Source: Phaffia rhodozyma (lineage: Eukaryota; Basidiomycota; Tremellomycetes; Cystofilobasidiales; Mrakiaceae). Taken from it: a DNA stretch of 64,000 nt. The DNA is taken from contig JACGZH010000003.1 of assembly GCA_014706385.1 (NCBI GenBank), positions 1,877,501 to 1,941,500 of the forward strand. Reading direction: 5' to 3'. Below are positions 26,930 to 38,785 of this stretch, in pieces (positions within the stretch are counted from its first letter, which is position 1; each line of letters opens with the position of its first letter). Both the position numbers and the translations under genes were made by a program. The notes under the pieces are model-generated. The model was not told where the DNA came from, made no database searches, and saw only the letters and a list, made by a program, of their open reading frames with translations.

Positions 26930-29517
26930 CTAAATGACGTAGATCTCTTGGTTTTTGGCGACCTGATAAGGAGGCGGAGGGACGATCCATGAACCGTCTT
27001 CGTCGATAGCGGAGCCACGAACCATTCTCGGTCTTTCGTCACTCTGGCCATCAGATTCGGTGCGGTCGATGTAAAGTTCTCTCCATGTTCTCTGGTGTCT
27101 CGCTCCTTGAGGTTCGCCTACAGAACCGATGGTGATAGGGAAGACGAGTGATCTGGACAAGAATTGGGATGGGATGTGCGTTCTCGACAGAGGACTTAAT
27201 GTCCGGAACATGTTTGGAGGCGCCCGAGTGGAAGATGTCGGGGTAGGGGAGTAGGCGATGTGGAGAGAGACGTAAAACCTAGAGGAACAGTGGGTGTAGA
27301 TGGGCGCGAAAGACATATCCGAGTCGTCTTGTGCGGCAGATACAGTGAGCGAGGTGGTGAAACCATGTGTCCAACCTGTCGGCGAGGAGGAAGATGGATG
27401 ATTATGATCATATCCAAGCGGGATATTCAATCTAGGTAGCATCAACTGCTTGCCATCCTCCGAACAAGACAGAAACGCCAGATCGAAACGACCCCACGAA
27501 GCGATGATCTCCTCCTCCCCCACGATGCCCGACATGTCGACCTCTTCCATAGTGGGGATGCTATGTGACTGAAGGAAAGCTTCTCGTCTAGACACAATCG
27601 CTTTTACAATAATTTCACCCGTTGGTCGGATGGGTCTGGTAGATGAATTGGTAGCAGAGTATCCCGTCAGGCTCTGCTGGCTTAGTACTAGATCGATAGG
27701 CACGATAGATGTAGGGGAGAATGTTGTGGTCGGGGCCCGAACATCAACCGACCACGCGTCCTCTACCGATGATGCCTTCAGATCGCCTTCGGATCTATCC
27801 CCGAGGCCAACTTTTTTCGGTCCCAGTGCGTGACAGAATCTGTCCTTCAACAATTCCGAAGCAGATCTAACGGATGAATATTCTATATCTCTGTTCTGGT
27901 TTGTGATGGAAGACATGGACGAAGCAGGAACAAATGCCTCGATCGGCGGAAGACAAGGTTCAACGGTAGGCAGAGTGTCTGGAAGGAGAGTGAACCCGAT
28001 GAGGGCTTTGACAAGGGTAACTCGTCCGACAGGCTGGGCGATAGAAGGATCTGACAGTGGAAACGGGTTTTTTGGGGTATCAATCGTCAGGGTGGCTTCT
28101 AGATGATAGGATACTTGAAACGAGGCGTATGGTAGGTTGAACGTTGCTGGGAATTTTGAGTTGACAGGCACCTGAACCGTCAACGGAAGGGTATACTTTC
28201 CGCCAGGTAGTCCGATGCGAGGGTTCTGTCGACCTCTTCTTTTCTGTTCGCTCATCTGGTTCCAGGCTGCAAGAAAGGAATATTAATTCGAGATGGTCCT
28301 CAAGGATCAAGACAGATCTGGAGGAAGAAACATACCTAATCCGGCGTCCTTCTTCCAAAGGTCAAGTCCTTTGTCCAAGCTGACGCCCATGTTAACGAGC
28401 ATTCTCTCTTCAATCTCGCTGTCATTTTCAGATAAACTGTCCATCGAAGGACCTCTCCATGTACCAATGAGATTCATTGACAGGCGTGGGTTGAGTGCGT
28501 GAGGGAGGGAAGTATGTCGGGGAAGCTCGAACGCCAACATTGTCGGAATACTTTGACCAGGCTATAGATGAGATAGAAGAGGTGCCACGAAGAAGCACAT
28601 CACAATTTTGGTCAGAAAGCTTTAGAAACATGATTAGATAGTCGGACGGATGAGTGAATTGAACGAACGTAAAAGCAAGGAGGAACATCATGGTCTCTCT
28701 CTTCCGAGCTGAACCGAATTTTGAGAGTTGGTTGTCCGAGGGGAAACAGATCGTTCTCCGCTCGAGGGGTTGATGTCGTGCAGATCAAGGGCTCATGAGA
28801 TGATGGAGATGGAGATGAGAACGAAGGTGTCAAATGAGTCGAGACAGGTGAGACAGAGGATGTTCTAAAGGTGTGTACTGTTGATGCTGAAGATACTATA
28901 AACAAGGGATGTACATGTTTCCAAACATCAAAAGGAGCAAAAAAAAGGTAGAAAACAGTCAACCGCGTGATCATACGTCATTTGGAAAGCACTTTCATTG
29001 ATGTAGGCGGGAGGGCATGCAAGTATGTGCTGGCATTCCATGCAAAAGATTCATGACTATTGCCATTCAAATCAGAAAGGGAAGCAAGATAGAACTGACC
29101 AGTGGTCGATAGCTCTCGGTCGGGTTGCCCGTCCTGATTCGAGTTGTGCTCGCTACCAGCTCGACCCTGTTGAGTAAACCCGTCGGTCTGGTCCGTGTCT
29201 GTGGCCGTAGAGACGAGCTCTGTCGGCGAAGGAACGGAATGGGTGTCTGAGAGTGGTTTTGTCGATTCGTCCACCCTTCTGGAGTTTGTGTTCTGGAACG
29301 AGATCGGCTTAGAGGTCGGCGTAGAAGTTGAATTGGTATAGCGTTCTCTTGAGCTAAATGGTCGACGGGCCGACCAAGAGCACATTGAATTCTGAGTGGT
29401 ACTCTGTGTGGCCTCACAAGACGAAATCGAGTCGAAAGAGGAGAAAGAGAGTGTGCGGGTGATTTCTGGTGCAAGAGTGTTGTCCACAACGGTGGTCGGG
29501 TGATTGGACGGATGCAT
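26930..29517 (-). CDS. Alpha-arrestin (arrestin-like trafficking adaptor) with C-terminal PPxY
   Basis: Alpha-arrestins bind membrane transporters and recruit the Rsp5/Nedd4 ubiquitin ligase for endocytosis. The start is ATG 29517-29515 (MHPSNHPTTVV); upstream codons are open only from a TTG. A Ser/Thr-rich N-terminus spans the first exon. The arrestin N fold follows with GQPTLKIRFSSEERD, MLAFELPRHTSLPHALNPRL and MNLIGTWRGPSMDSLSEN. The next part has PGGKYTLPLTVQVPVNSKFP, FQVSYHLEATLTIDTPKNPF and, later, VPIDLVLSQQSLTGYSATNS and GEIIVKAIVSRREAF. The C-terminus has VPPPPYQVAKNQEIYVI, containing PPPY, a WW-domain ligand. The stop is TAG 26932-26930. Four exons, about 750 residues. The N-domain is identified by pattern (strand-rich, LPY..F.V.YHLEA), so the particular ART paralogue is not assigned. 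Confidence 0.82.
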
Positions 29518-29614
29518 GATCAGCTGAGAGGATAGGCGAGACAACCTTCCACGGAAGAACGGGATCGTGAGGTTTAGAACTGGGTAGGGTTGATTTAAGG
29601 CACAAGAGATCCTG

Positions 29615-29730
29615 GTGTGGATGTGAGTGTGTAAGTGAGTAAGTATGTGTATGTGTATGTGTGTCTACAAGTGAGCGACCGAGTGAATGAGTGAGTATGC
29701 TGTGTGTGCTGTGTGTGTATGTATGTTGCC
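29615..29730. repeat. Degenerate GTGA/GTAT simple-sequence tract
   Basis: Imperfect repeats of gtgagt, gtatgt and gtgtgt follow each other for about 115 bases, upstream of the arrestin start codon. It is a simple-sequence patch, not a coding region. Confidence 0.7.
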
Positions 29731-30907
29731 GTCTTTCTGCTTCTTCCAAGAGAACTAAGAGGCGAGAGAGAAAAGAAAGGAAAGAAGAAGATAGGAAGGA
29801 AGCTGTGGGACGAAGAAGAAAAAGAGAAGAGCTGCCTTTGCTTAGAGGGAGTACATATTCACACAGTCCAGAGTGTACACACACTCCGATATGAATTGAA
29901 AAGATGATGTATGCACAGTCTGTTGAAGACTCAGATGAGCAAAGGGCAAGGACTAAGAGAGCAAAGGGCAAAAGGGGCGAAGAGTAAGAACATTAGATTA
30001 CGGGTGTCGGGAGTGTGTCTCTCCCGTTTTGTCGATCCCTCTGTCTGCCTTACGTGTCCCACGTGTGAAGGAGCGGTGGATAGAACAGAACAGAATGTGA
30101 GTGAGTGAGTGAGTGCGAGTAAACCCCGAGAGAGCGACCGAATTTTAATCGGAGACGAACACAGAATGGTCATTAGCGAATAAGCCGTCGAGTAGGCTGT
30201 GTGAATGGGCTATAGCTGCGATCCATCAGTGTGTATATCCTTCGCAGCTCTCTCTTTCTGTACCGAGATTAGTCTTCATCGAGTCAATCAAAGACAACAA
30301 AAAAGCGAGCAAACGGGAATGAAAGGAGAGGGAAATGTAAGTGAGGACGGGCAGAGAAGCGGTGGGAACGGGCAAAAAAGAGGGGAAGATGGTGCCGCTT
30401 CGGATGGAAAGAGAGACACAAAGAGTAACAGAAAGAATAGAGTCGATCGAGACGGCTCAGCCACGGAGTAGGCTAAGAGATGTATCAAAGTGCGGCTGTG
30501 TATCCTATCTCACACGGGCAATCAACGCGGGATGAATCCCGGGTCTCTGATTATTTGTTATTCTTCTCAACACCCTCTCATCCCTAGCTCTCGTCTGATT
30601 GTCTCCTTTGGAGCCAGGTCGATGACTGTGTGGTCTCAAGCTCCGGTTCCCAGGCCCGGAAAGCAGACCTGAAACTGACAATGTAAATTGTGAGTGAGGA
30701 ACAGGAACAGGAATAGCGGAGGCTGAGGGTCTACTCGCCATTTGATGGCTGACTGTTCCAGAACACAAGGGATCCTCAGACAATCACTCGACTGCTCCTT
30801 ACTCCGCGGCCCCTTCCGAGGTTTCAACTCACTCATCCCTCTGTTTATTCGCTCTCAGTTAATCCGGCAGCGATCGAAACAAGCATAGCTGCTGCGCAAC
30901 AATGCAC

Positions 30908-30919
30908 TTACGTCACGTG
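30908..30919 (+). promoter_or_regulatory. Overlapping CRE-like (TTACGTCA) and E-box (CACGTG) sites
   Basis: TTACGTCA occupies 30908-30915 and CACGTG 30914-30919, sharing two bases, about 130 bp upstream of the ATG at 31052. TTACGTCA is a consensus for ATF/CREB-type bZIP factors; the window itself encodes an Atf1-like bZIP at 60924-63756. A regulatory link is inference. Confidence 0.4.
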
Positions 30920-31051
30920 CGCTGGCGTAAACGTATGGTTACTTTTTCCTCCCATCGCACTCCGATTTGGTTACATCAACATCCCATTCGTTCTCACGTC
31001 TGGCAATCAGACTTGATCGATTCCTCAGACAACCAAGCTTCAAACATCAAG

Positions 31052-32719
31052 ATGGGCCAGCCCGGCCAGTTCCGAAAACCCCGGTCGCATCCTCGGCTCG
31101 CTCGGTCTCGTCCGGACCATCCGGATTCTGCTTCGGACTCATCGCCATCAGTGATTATGATCTCCCTTGACCACGAGATATCCTCCAGTCTCGACCCGAC
31201 CCACAGCGGGAGAACCGCAAGGACGTTGGTCGACGAGTTTGGACTCGACATAGATGATCAAGAGAGTGATGCCGATGGACGATATGGTAGCGATGGACGC
31301 GAGGGTGACCACGACAGTGGTGGTGATGATGACGAACACGTAGTCGATCGGAGTGTTGACTTCATGATAGATAGATTGGACAGTAAGTTCTTGACCAGAA
31401 ATCAACACCTCATCCTTTATCTCACAACCACTCTTTGATACCTACACGCCCGCTCGCCTATCAGCTCAACTCGACTTGGACCTCGCGGATCCGTTCGATC
31501 TCGATCCTAGTTCTCTCCCAGTTCAAGGTCAGAGCCTAGGTGATGAGCTCGCCTATGGCGCGTTTGATCCATGTATATCGGACTATCCGACATCTTTTCT
31601 TTTGGACGAATTCAATCTAGGAACTGACAGTAAAAACGGAATTGACAATCAAGAACACATGGCTCCCCGAGACTCCTTTGGCGACAGCATGTACCCTTTT
31701 CATGAACCCACTTCTCCCCCTTGCTCTCCAATCTCGTCCTCCTCATCTTCTTTGGACTCTGCTAGCTCCACTCCCTTCTCTGCCTCTTCTTCTCTATCTA
31801 CACTCCTCTCTCAAATCATTTTACCCCCATCGTTCCTACCTCTCTTGCGGAAGGACGATCAGAGCTTTGTACTCGAGAGCGCCTTGAAAGCTTTCGCGCT
31901 CAAGATCGAGGCATCAGCCAGACAGAGGGAGGGGATGAACACTGAGCGGAACACGTATAATAAAGATGAACGGAAACGATTTGCGGGCGGACTCGATCAC
32001 CGTTCAGTCGACTTTTCAAGTCTGGCCAAAAAATTGGCCGGATACACTGATCCTTGCCCGTCTATTCTCGATGATTTCTCCAGCTCGAGCTCAACTTTGG
32101 ATGGGTTCTCGAGTCCCGCTGTTCACCAAACATTTCTGGCTCCCATTCAGTCTCCGCCTACACCTGCACAGCCAATCAACCACTCTGCCGATCCTCTCAT
32201 CCTAGGTGACTCGCCCTCACCTTTCTCCTCTCCCTCCCGTCCCTCGCCCTCCTCGTCTTCCTACGTTCAATCGACCATTCGCCGGGTGGAAGAACTTCGG
32301 TTTCTAACGGACAGCTTGATCAGCTCACTCTCCACCGTGGGAGATACCTCCCAGATCACACTCTCCGGAGCGACCGAGGCCGGAAGACGGTTAAGGTCCA
32401 TTAGAACCACTCTGGGAGGTATAAAGGCAGAGGAGGCTTCGTGGGAAAGATCAAGAGAGGAGATCCAGAGTTGGGAGGACCAGAAGGAAAAGAGAGTCAA
32501 TTTGAAGGCCGTTATGAGGACAGAACTAGACGGATTTAGAAAAGCTATGGAAGACTTTGAGGTTTGTCTCATCTCATTATACTTTTTCTCTGTCTTCTTC
32601 TTGAACTTCTATGCGTTCTCTTGACTGATCTCTACTGATCGTCCTCTCTGTGGCAGCAGACAAAAACGACAACCATTCGAACAACACACGAAGACTTCTT
32701 GAGAGGGACATATGTGTGA
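31052..32719 (+). CDS. Unrecognised Ser/Asp-rich protein with a C-terminal helical region
   Basis: I do not recognise this protein. The start is set at ATG 31052 (MGQPGQFRKPRSHP); the same frame is open to about 30902, so a longer form is possible. Exon 1 ends in an acidic stretch (GGDDDEHVVDRSVDFMIDRLD). After a short intron, exon 2 begins TQLDLDLADPFDLDPSSLPV and continues through Ser-rich, probably disordered sequence. Its last part, TIRRVEELRFLTDSLISSLS, ATEAGRRLRSIRTTLGGIKA and EEASWERSREEIQSWEDQK, looks helical and could form a coiled coil. A final exon after an intron ends RTTHEDFLRGTYV at TGA 32717-32719. Coding is supported by two introns that keep a long frame open. Confidence 0.68.
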
Positions 32720-33500
32720 TGCATTCGTCTCTATCATTATCATCATCTTTGGCATCACAATCATCAGCAGTATCACTATCACGGTTCCCTTAGCATCAAC
32801 AGACAGCAGCAACAGCATGACATCATCAACGGCCTGCATTCATTCAACATATTCCCTCTTGAGTCATCTTTTCCACTGTTCGTTCTTTCTTTCTTTTTGA
32901 TATCCATCCTCTTTGATCGGCCCGTCTGCGATCATGCATGATCATCGCTTCTGCTTTCATCGTTACCACTACTCCTAGCTTTACTCTTACACCCGAGTTT
33001 CTTTGTTTTGATACCATCCTTCTCCCATTCTCTCTTTCCTTCCCTCCCTTCTCATCTGGAGGAAGGTTAGTTTTCTTCCTTCTCGATTCGTTCGTCTGGT
33101 GGTTGTACAAATCTCAGTTTTTTTAACAGTATACCCTAACCTCTCCAGATACGCATGGAAACGCATGTTCTGTCTCTCTTTCTTCTTCCTGGTTATGTTG
33201 AAATCGATGAATATACATAGGTCACGACGTATGGTATACAACTGTGAACGAGCGCATGATCTCGTTTTCTCCCTTGTCAATTGAGATCGAGACATGGACA
33301 ATTCACTCTGAAGCCGAACTTAGAATGTGTGTATGAACGCGGATATGGGGTTGGACAACATTTAGAAATACTGGGAGACTTGATTGTTCGGGGATTCAAG
33401 TGCCGGGCTATCAAGTTTCCTGTTCTTTTCTTTTCTCTTTTTTTGGGTTCAGAAGATGAAGGATGCGTTCTCGACTGTTTTGATAGATTGAACATGATTG
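32720..33500. other. Convergent 3' flanks
   Basis: This 780-bp spacer between two stop codons is pyrimidine-rich on the plus strand at 32850-33080, downstream of the plus-strand gene. The open frames present are short and low-complexity. The NDUFAF7-like gene could extend leftward to 33277 if a gtatgt donor at its end is used. Confidence 0.4.
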
Positions 33501-36013
33501 TCAGGAGGATTCGCGTCTCGCTCTTTCAACAAAAGAAAGAAAGGACATACACCACTTGAACATGACGTTCGTTCCATCCTTCACTCTCGTCCTACTCGGA
33601 TCCTCAGCAAACATCGTCAAGAACTCCTCGTGGGTATAAATCTCGATCTTACTTCCGTTCCTCACCGGTCTGACAAGTGATTCAGGCGAAGGGATCGGTA
33701 AACCCGGATAGACAGGTGGGTTAGAAGCAAAGAACGTCGGCGGGATCGCCGTCGGGTTGGAGGAAATGAACGATAGTTCGGTTGGGTTGTTTAGCGGGGT
33801 GAACCGGAGATGGGCCGGAGGTTCGGTTAGTGAGGGTAGAGATTGAATAAGAGCGTACATCGCTCGGAACAATCGAAAGTCTTTCAGCAGAGAGAAGAGA
33901 CACGATAACACAGTCAACACTTGATCAAATGCAAGGAAAGAGAACAGATAGAGAGATAGGGGCGCACTGGTGGGGAAGAAGATATCAAAGAACCCTTGTC
34001 GAACCATGATCGTCGAGACCGGAATCATCTCTCCGTTGTACCTGGTCTGGACGACGGGTGCATTGAACCCTTCGACCGCGTCTGGGAGCTTGTGAAAATC
34101 ACTAAACAGCATCCGATGATGTGGGAAATAATCCCGAAGGATACCCATCAGCATCATTGCTTTTGTCGGCACGTATTCTGGTTTCGTTAGATTCGGCGCG
34201 AACGGCAGTCCGGCTCTGATGGACCGAAGAAGAGGAAACCGGGTGTACATATCGGGTAACGAAGGTGACTGGCACAGCGGCTGAGGAAGCAATGCTCGGA
34301 GGTGAAGGTATTGGAGAATGTATGGATCCGTCACGGGTTCATATATCATATGAAACCCTCCGGTGTAGTCCGTCACCACCAGTGCCTGCACAGGCAGACC
34401 GGTCTCCAGATCATATCGGATCAAGTCATGGGCAAAATTGTCCTGTTAAGGAAAGGCCACCCGAAGAAGATGCCACTCATCAGCACATCTGTTGTGAGTG
34501 GGGGTATATCAGAGAGGAGGAAGGCCAACTGACGAGAACTTCCATGGCTACAAAGTAGTTGGGTTCAAGCACCCGCTCGTTCCAGTCGAATATACTCTTA
34601 TTTATGATATTCACTTTTGACAAGTGGCCATTCTCTCTAGCAACCACCTTTTGCTTATCTGCTAGTTTTTTAGAAATTTCAATGATTCGATAACTTTCGG
34701 TCAAAGAGAAGGAAGTCGGTTTAGTAGAAGGTCTCTTCTTCCGACTGCACTAGGTAAATGGCATATCAAAGAACCAACTGCCTCACCTTGTCCGCTCGTA
34801 GACATCGGGATGAACTTCTTCGATGTAATCCAATATATTGGTCATGAGTGTTCCGTTTCCGGCTCCCATCTCGTAGATGATCATATCGTGGTACGGAAAA
34901 TGATTAAGCTTATAGTCTTGGACGAGGCACGACGCGATAGCCCGGCCGTACCACGGCTGTTTTTGTGTTCAGACAGAGGAACAACGGTCAGCGCACAGAC
35001 TGATTTTTGCTCTCCTCATCAAACTAGGCAACGAGGCAGATTCTTTGGATATGATAGCATCACTCGCCTTGAAAAGCTCGGTAGGTGTATGCCAAAGCTG
35101 TTGGCCCCCTTTCCCGATCTCATCTTCGTATTCCCCCATACTCACCCTTGCCTTCTGTTTCTCTCTCTCCAACTGGACGTACTCAGCGTATCGGTGAGAC
35201 ACGGTGTTTTCGAAGTCGAAACTTGATTGGAAAGAGGTAAAGTCATAGCCGTCTTTGGTGGCCGTGGTAAAGATCTCGAGTTGTGGGGAGGAGAAGTATC
35301 CGTATTGTGGCTATATATATTTTCCCTCACAGAGGAGTCCTTTGTTTAGCTTTTTCCCAGACTCCTGAAACCGACAGACTAGACGGGCTTGTGATATCAA
35401 GAACAGAACGAACGTTGTAGAGGTGATCATCAATGTAATCTCGGACGAGCATTTTGACTTGCGTTGGAGGCTCCTCTCGCGCCGCGATATCCTTTGCTGT
35501 TACCCTCCGATGGCTCGTCAATGTCGAATCGAGCTCACCAAAGAACGGATTAGGAGGGTCTTATTTCAGAGAAGGAAAAAAAGATCCACAAGAAGTATCA
35601 GACCGATTGAATCCATCAGTCTTTCTATTCTAAACATGTGCGAAGGAGAGCAGAAAAGAAAGAAGCCAAAGGGACACACTAAAATCGTAGAGATGATCTT
35701 CACCATCTACCTTTCGTTGACTAGGCATCATATCCACCTTGCGTTTCCTTATCTTCTTCACAACAGGTACTGATCCATCATTTGCTTTGACCAGGTTTGA
35801 GCTCGAGCTCAAGCTCGAGCCTGAAGCATCTGATGAGCCTGGCCGATCAGGCTTGTTGTGTTTGGGGATATCCGGAGGAGGAGACGGTGTGATTGGAGTT
35901 GTAGAGATTGATCGGAAGGTGAGGGATGAAAGATTTGGTACTTTTACGACGGCAGTTGCTACCGGTTTGTACAGAGCTCCAAGATGTTTTGGATGAAATC
36001 GAACTGCGAGCAT
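33501..36013 (-). CDS. NDUFAF7: Mitochondrial NDUFAF7/MidA-type protein arginine methyltransferase
   Basis: NDUFAF7 is a mitochondrial SAM-dependent methyltransferase that dimethylates an arginine of the complex I subunit NDUFS2 during assembly. The start is ATG 36013-36011: MLAVRFHPKHLGALYKPVAT, a basic, Ser-rich sequence that fits a mitochondrial presequence. Landmarks: TQVKMLVRDYIDDHLYN spliced to PQYGYFSSPQLEIFTTA, then PWYGRAIASCLVQDY, the SAM-binding stretch MIIYEMGAGNGTLMTNILDY, RYRIIEISKKLADKQ, NYFVAMEVLDNFAHDL, and a C-terminal part with VPTKAMMLMGILRDYFPHHR and FSDFHKLPDAVEGFNAPVVQ. The conserved EVLDN in the middle fits the family. The exact C-terminus is uncertain: I take TGA at 33503-33501, but an alternative last intron is possible. 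The rhomboid gene lies 308 bp away, divergent. Confidence 0.88.
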
Positions 36014-36321
36014 GACACCTTGATGATATCCTTCCTTGAGCCGATTCTATAAGAAAGAAGGACGAACGTAGATCGAGCCGGGAGTCATCCGAGAAAGGAT
36101 GGACAGCAAGGGTCAACAATGAGATGAAGATATTACACTCAATTGAACCCTAACATCGGCTGATCGGGCGTTTGAAGCCGCTTCATCAGCTTCTCTCTCT
36201 CTTTCTCTCCTTCCGGAATTTCTCGTCAAGAGAGCCATCGATTATCATCACAAACATACACGCATATACGCATATACACACTCACACTCACACTCACACT
36301 CACACTTACACACATATACCT
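36014..36321. promoter_or_regulatory. Divergent promoter between NDUFAF7-like and rhomboid genes
   Basis: A 308-bp spacer separates the start codons of two probable mitochondrial genes, so they may share control. The rhomboid side carries a CT-rich patch and a CACTCA repeat. I recognise no specific factor site. Confidence 0.4.
36276..36314 (+). repeat. (CACTCA)n-type microsatellite in the rhomboid 5' leader
   Basis: About six CACTCA/CACACT units, followed by CACACATATA, end a few bases before the rhomboid ATG. Length polymorphism would alter the leader. Confidence 0.85.
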
Positions 36322-38053
36322 ATGAGCGCTCTATATGTACTCGGATCTCTCCGTTCGAGATCACTCTGTTCATCACCGACCCCATGCGCAGCCTTCCGTT
36401 CTTTTTCCCACTCGACCAGAACGGCTCGCCCGTCTCTGGACGTTCTCCGATCGTCCTTCCGACCGCCGACGGCACCAAAATGCTTCTCAGTTCGATCGTT
36501 TTCAACATCAAATGTATCAAGGGCGATCAGAGACAGCTATTATCGGGGTACAGGAACTGGACGAAGTGGTGGTCGAGGAAGTTATGGTTATACCGGTCGA
36601 GGTGGTGGAGGAGGCAAGAGAGCACCTTGGGATAGGCTCTCAACAAAACAGATCGTGAGTGATCAATGCTCTTTTGGTCTGCTCTCTCGGAGAAGGCTTT
36701 GACTGCTGACATTGTAAACGATTTCGAATGGAAGGTGTATGGAATCATCGGAGGTAAGTGCAGTCCTTTTGTGTTTAATATGTCTGCAAAGGAAGGATGG
36801 GAAGAAGAGCTAGCTAACTGAGAACATGCTCCTTTCCTGGTCGGGGCCATCGCAATAGCCAACGTGGCAGTGTGCGGTGTATGGCAGATAGCTTGGATGA
36901 AGTACTCGAATTTTAACGAGGCACCGATGTTAGTCTGGATGAGAAAGAACTGGGCGCTTTCTCTTGGTAACTTGAAGGAGGGTCGAATGTATGTTTTGTT
37001 CTTTCCTTTCGTCATCGTTTCATCGTCATTTAATTTTTATTGAAGAGAGTCTATGATGGCTAATCGACTGGAATAATCGGGTGTACGAACAACAACACAA
37101 GATGGACGTTATTCACGTCTACGTTCTCTCACGAAGCTCCGTTGCATCTCTTGTTCAACATGGTGATTGTCTATCAATTCGCGCCTCAGATCATCAGGTA
37201 CGTTTCGAACATAACTCGGTTAGATGCTCCTCTGACGTGTGCATGTATGCTTCCTTGCTGATACATGCACACCTTTCCTGAACTCGTATACGAACATTCC
37301 TCTTGAACACATCCATTCACCTACAGCTCGATAGGCAACGCTCGGTTCTTGGCACTATACGCATTTGCAGGAGTGGCAGGGAACGTGGCTAGCGCGTTGA
37401 CACGGACGATTTGGCCCAAGGCTCCAGGAGTAGGAGCGTCCGGGAGCATGTTTGGGTTAACTGCTGTTCGTGATTGACATGATTCATCTGTCGAATCAAG
37501 TATCTAAAAATGTTGGATCTGACCGTTTGTTTCCTTCTGTCTGAGTGATGTCAGTTTACGGCAGCGGCTATGCCTAGTCTGGAGCTTTTATTGTTCTTTG
37601 TGGTCCCTGTGAACGCTCGATATGCGCTTGCTGGATGGTCGTTGGTGCGTTCAGATTTGAGTGTAAATGGTGTGATGACAGCAGGAGAGACTAAATCCTT
37701 TCCTAATCTTTCTTTTCCCTCTGCTTTATTTCAAACACTAAATCTGGAACTTGGCCATCCTCATCTATTCTTCTCTTGTTCTCTTGGTTTCGTGTTTTTT
37801 TTCATTCTTTTAAAAAACAAAAAACAAAAAACAAAAAAAACAAAAAACTTCAGTTTGAGCTTGTATCTGAAGTATACTGGCAGGGTGTAAGTCTAGAAAA
37901 TATTTTTTACAAGGATGTAGAGTGAGATTCTGACAAAAACTGATTTCGTTTGGTTTGTCTCCACAGAACCGAACGATCGACGGAGCCGCTCATCTAGGTG
38001 GGATAGCTGCTGGCCTGATATTCTATCGCAAGGTGATGAGAGGAAAATTCTAA
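36322..38053 (+). CDS. Rhomboid intramembrane serine protease, probably mitochondrial
   Basis: Rhomboids cut substrates within the membrane with a Ser-His dyad. The start is ATG 36322 (MSALYVLGSLRSRSLCS); the Ser/Arg-rich, Asp/Glu-poor first 90 residues look like a mitochondrial presequence, followed by a Gly/Arg-rich linker (RGTGTGRSGGRGSYGYTGRG). The protease core reads VYGIIGANVAVCGVWQIAW, RMWTLFTSTFSHEAPLHLLF, NMVIVYQFAPQ, the serine loop GVGASGSMFGLTA, and the histidine helix DGAAHLGGIAAGLIFYRKV. It ends MRGKF at TAA 38051-38053. GASG and HLGG supply the dyad. The layout resembles the Pcp1/PARL type, which processes proteins such as Mgm1/OPA1, but membrane topology was not computed. One exon is 19 nt. 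Confidence 0.88.
36735..36753 (+). other. 19-nt microexon in the rhomboid gene
   Basis: Between cgaatggaag and gtaagt, 19 nt encode VYGIIG plus one base. It links the exon ending STKQI to the exon starting ANVAVCGVW, giving a first membrane helix in the expected place. Skipping would shift the frame. Confidence 0.78.
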
Positions 38054-38785
38054 GGCGTGAGTGCGAGTGCGAGTGCGGATGTGAAGAGGAGAGGAGACAT
38101 GCCAGATGGAACGCATATGTCGAAACGAAAAGAGAGAGAGAGAAAAAGGCAGATGGAGGAATGAATTGAATGAACGATTTCGAAGCGTCTCCTCGAAGCG
38201 TCAGAGGGCGAGAATGTCCGATCAAGTAGACGAGAAAACGCAGAAGGAGAACAAGAAGGAAAAAAAATGAAGGAGACTACAAAAACGTCGTAGTTGTCCA
38301 TTAGAAAGATTGGGATAAAAGTGTAATGTTTCGGTCTGATTAGGAAACTCACTATCAAATCGTAGTACCACAATACAAACATTCTCTAATGACTTTCTCT
38401 GTCGCTCGCCGCCTCGGACAGTTTATCTGTTTTGTCCGTCGCTCCTTCTCGTTTTTCTCGTTTTTCTCTTTCCCTTTTTCTCTTTCTTTTTACATCGTTT
38501 GTTTGATACCCTGTTCACTTTCCTTTCTTTCTTTCTCTTTGATCTCTCCCTTCTTGTCCATCCCATCGTCATCTAATCAGCCAAGCACATATACATCCTC
38601 CGTGTTTTGTGTTCACCCGGTTTTTCTCCTTTCTCCTTTTCTCGTTCTCCCATCTTTCTTCTCCATTCAATTCATCTTTCCGTTCCCTCGCTCCCGCTCT
38701 CCGTCCCCGATCCTGAAAGACACGAGACGAAAAAAAGAACGACGAATACGACCGGCATCAAAGAACACTGAAAGAACACGACCGG
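38054..38785. other. Rhomboid 3' flank and CT-rich leader of the FLO8-like gene
   Basis: This 730-bp spacer lies between two plus-strand genes. From about 38395 to 38710 it is strongly pyrimidine-rich and probably forms the promoter and long 5' leader of the FLO8-like gene. An open frame starting at 38389 runs through this leader into the gene in a different frame; it codes low-complexity Phe/Ser/Thr/Ala sequence and I treat it as an artefact. Confidence 0.5.

Larger units (their letters stand above)
29518..31051. other. Divergent 1.5-kb spacer with GT-rich and AG-rich tracts
   Basis: Promoters of the arrestin gene (left) and the unrecognised plus-strand gene (right) should lie here. It contains a GTGA/GTAT-rich patch at about 29615-29730, a purine-rich patch at 29755-29840, another at 30290-30480, and a composite CRE-like/E-box site at 30908-30919. 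Short open frames at 29691-30836 are low-complexity and I do not call them genes. Confidence 0.45.

Noticed and set aside
29518..29544. N-terminal extension of the arrestin gene
   Set aside because: It would begin at TTG; the first ATG in frame is at 29517.
30205..30471. An 88-codon frame in the arrestin upstream region
   Set aside because: Composed of Lys/Arg/Gly-rich low-complexity sequence caused by purine-rich DNA; no motif or splice continuity.
35797..35812. Perfect 16-bp palindrome TTGAGCTCGAGCTCAA
   Set aside because: It encodes part of a Ser-rich stretch in the NDUFAF7-like first exon, where repeated Ser and Leu codons make such a palindrome easily.
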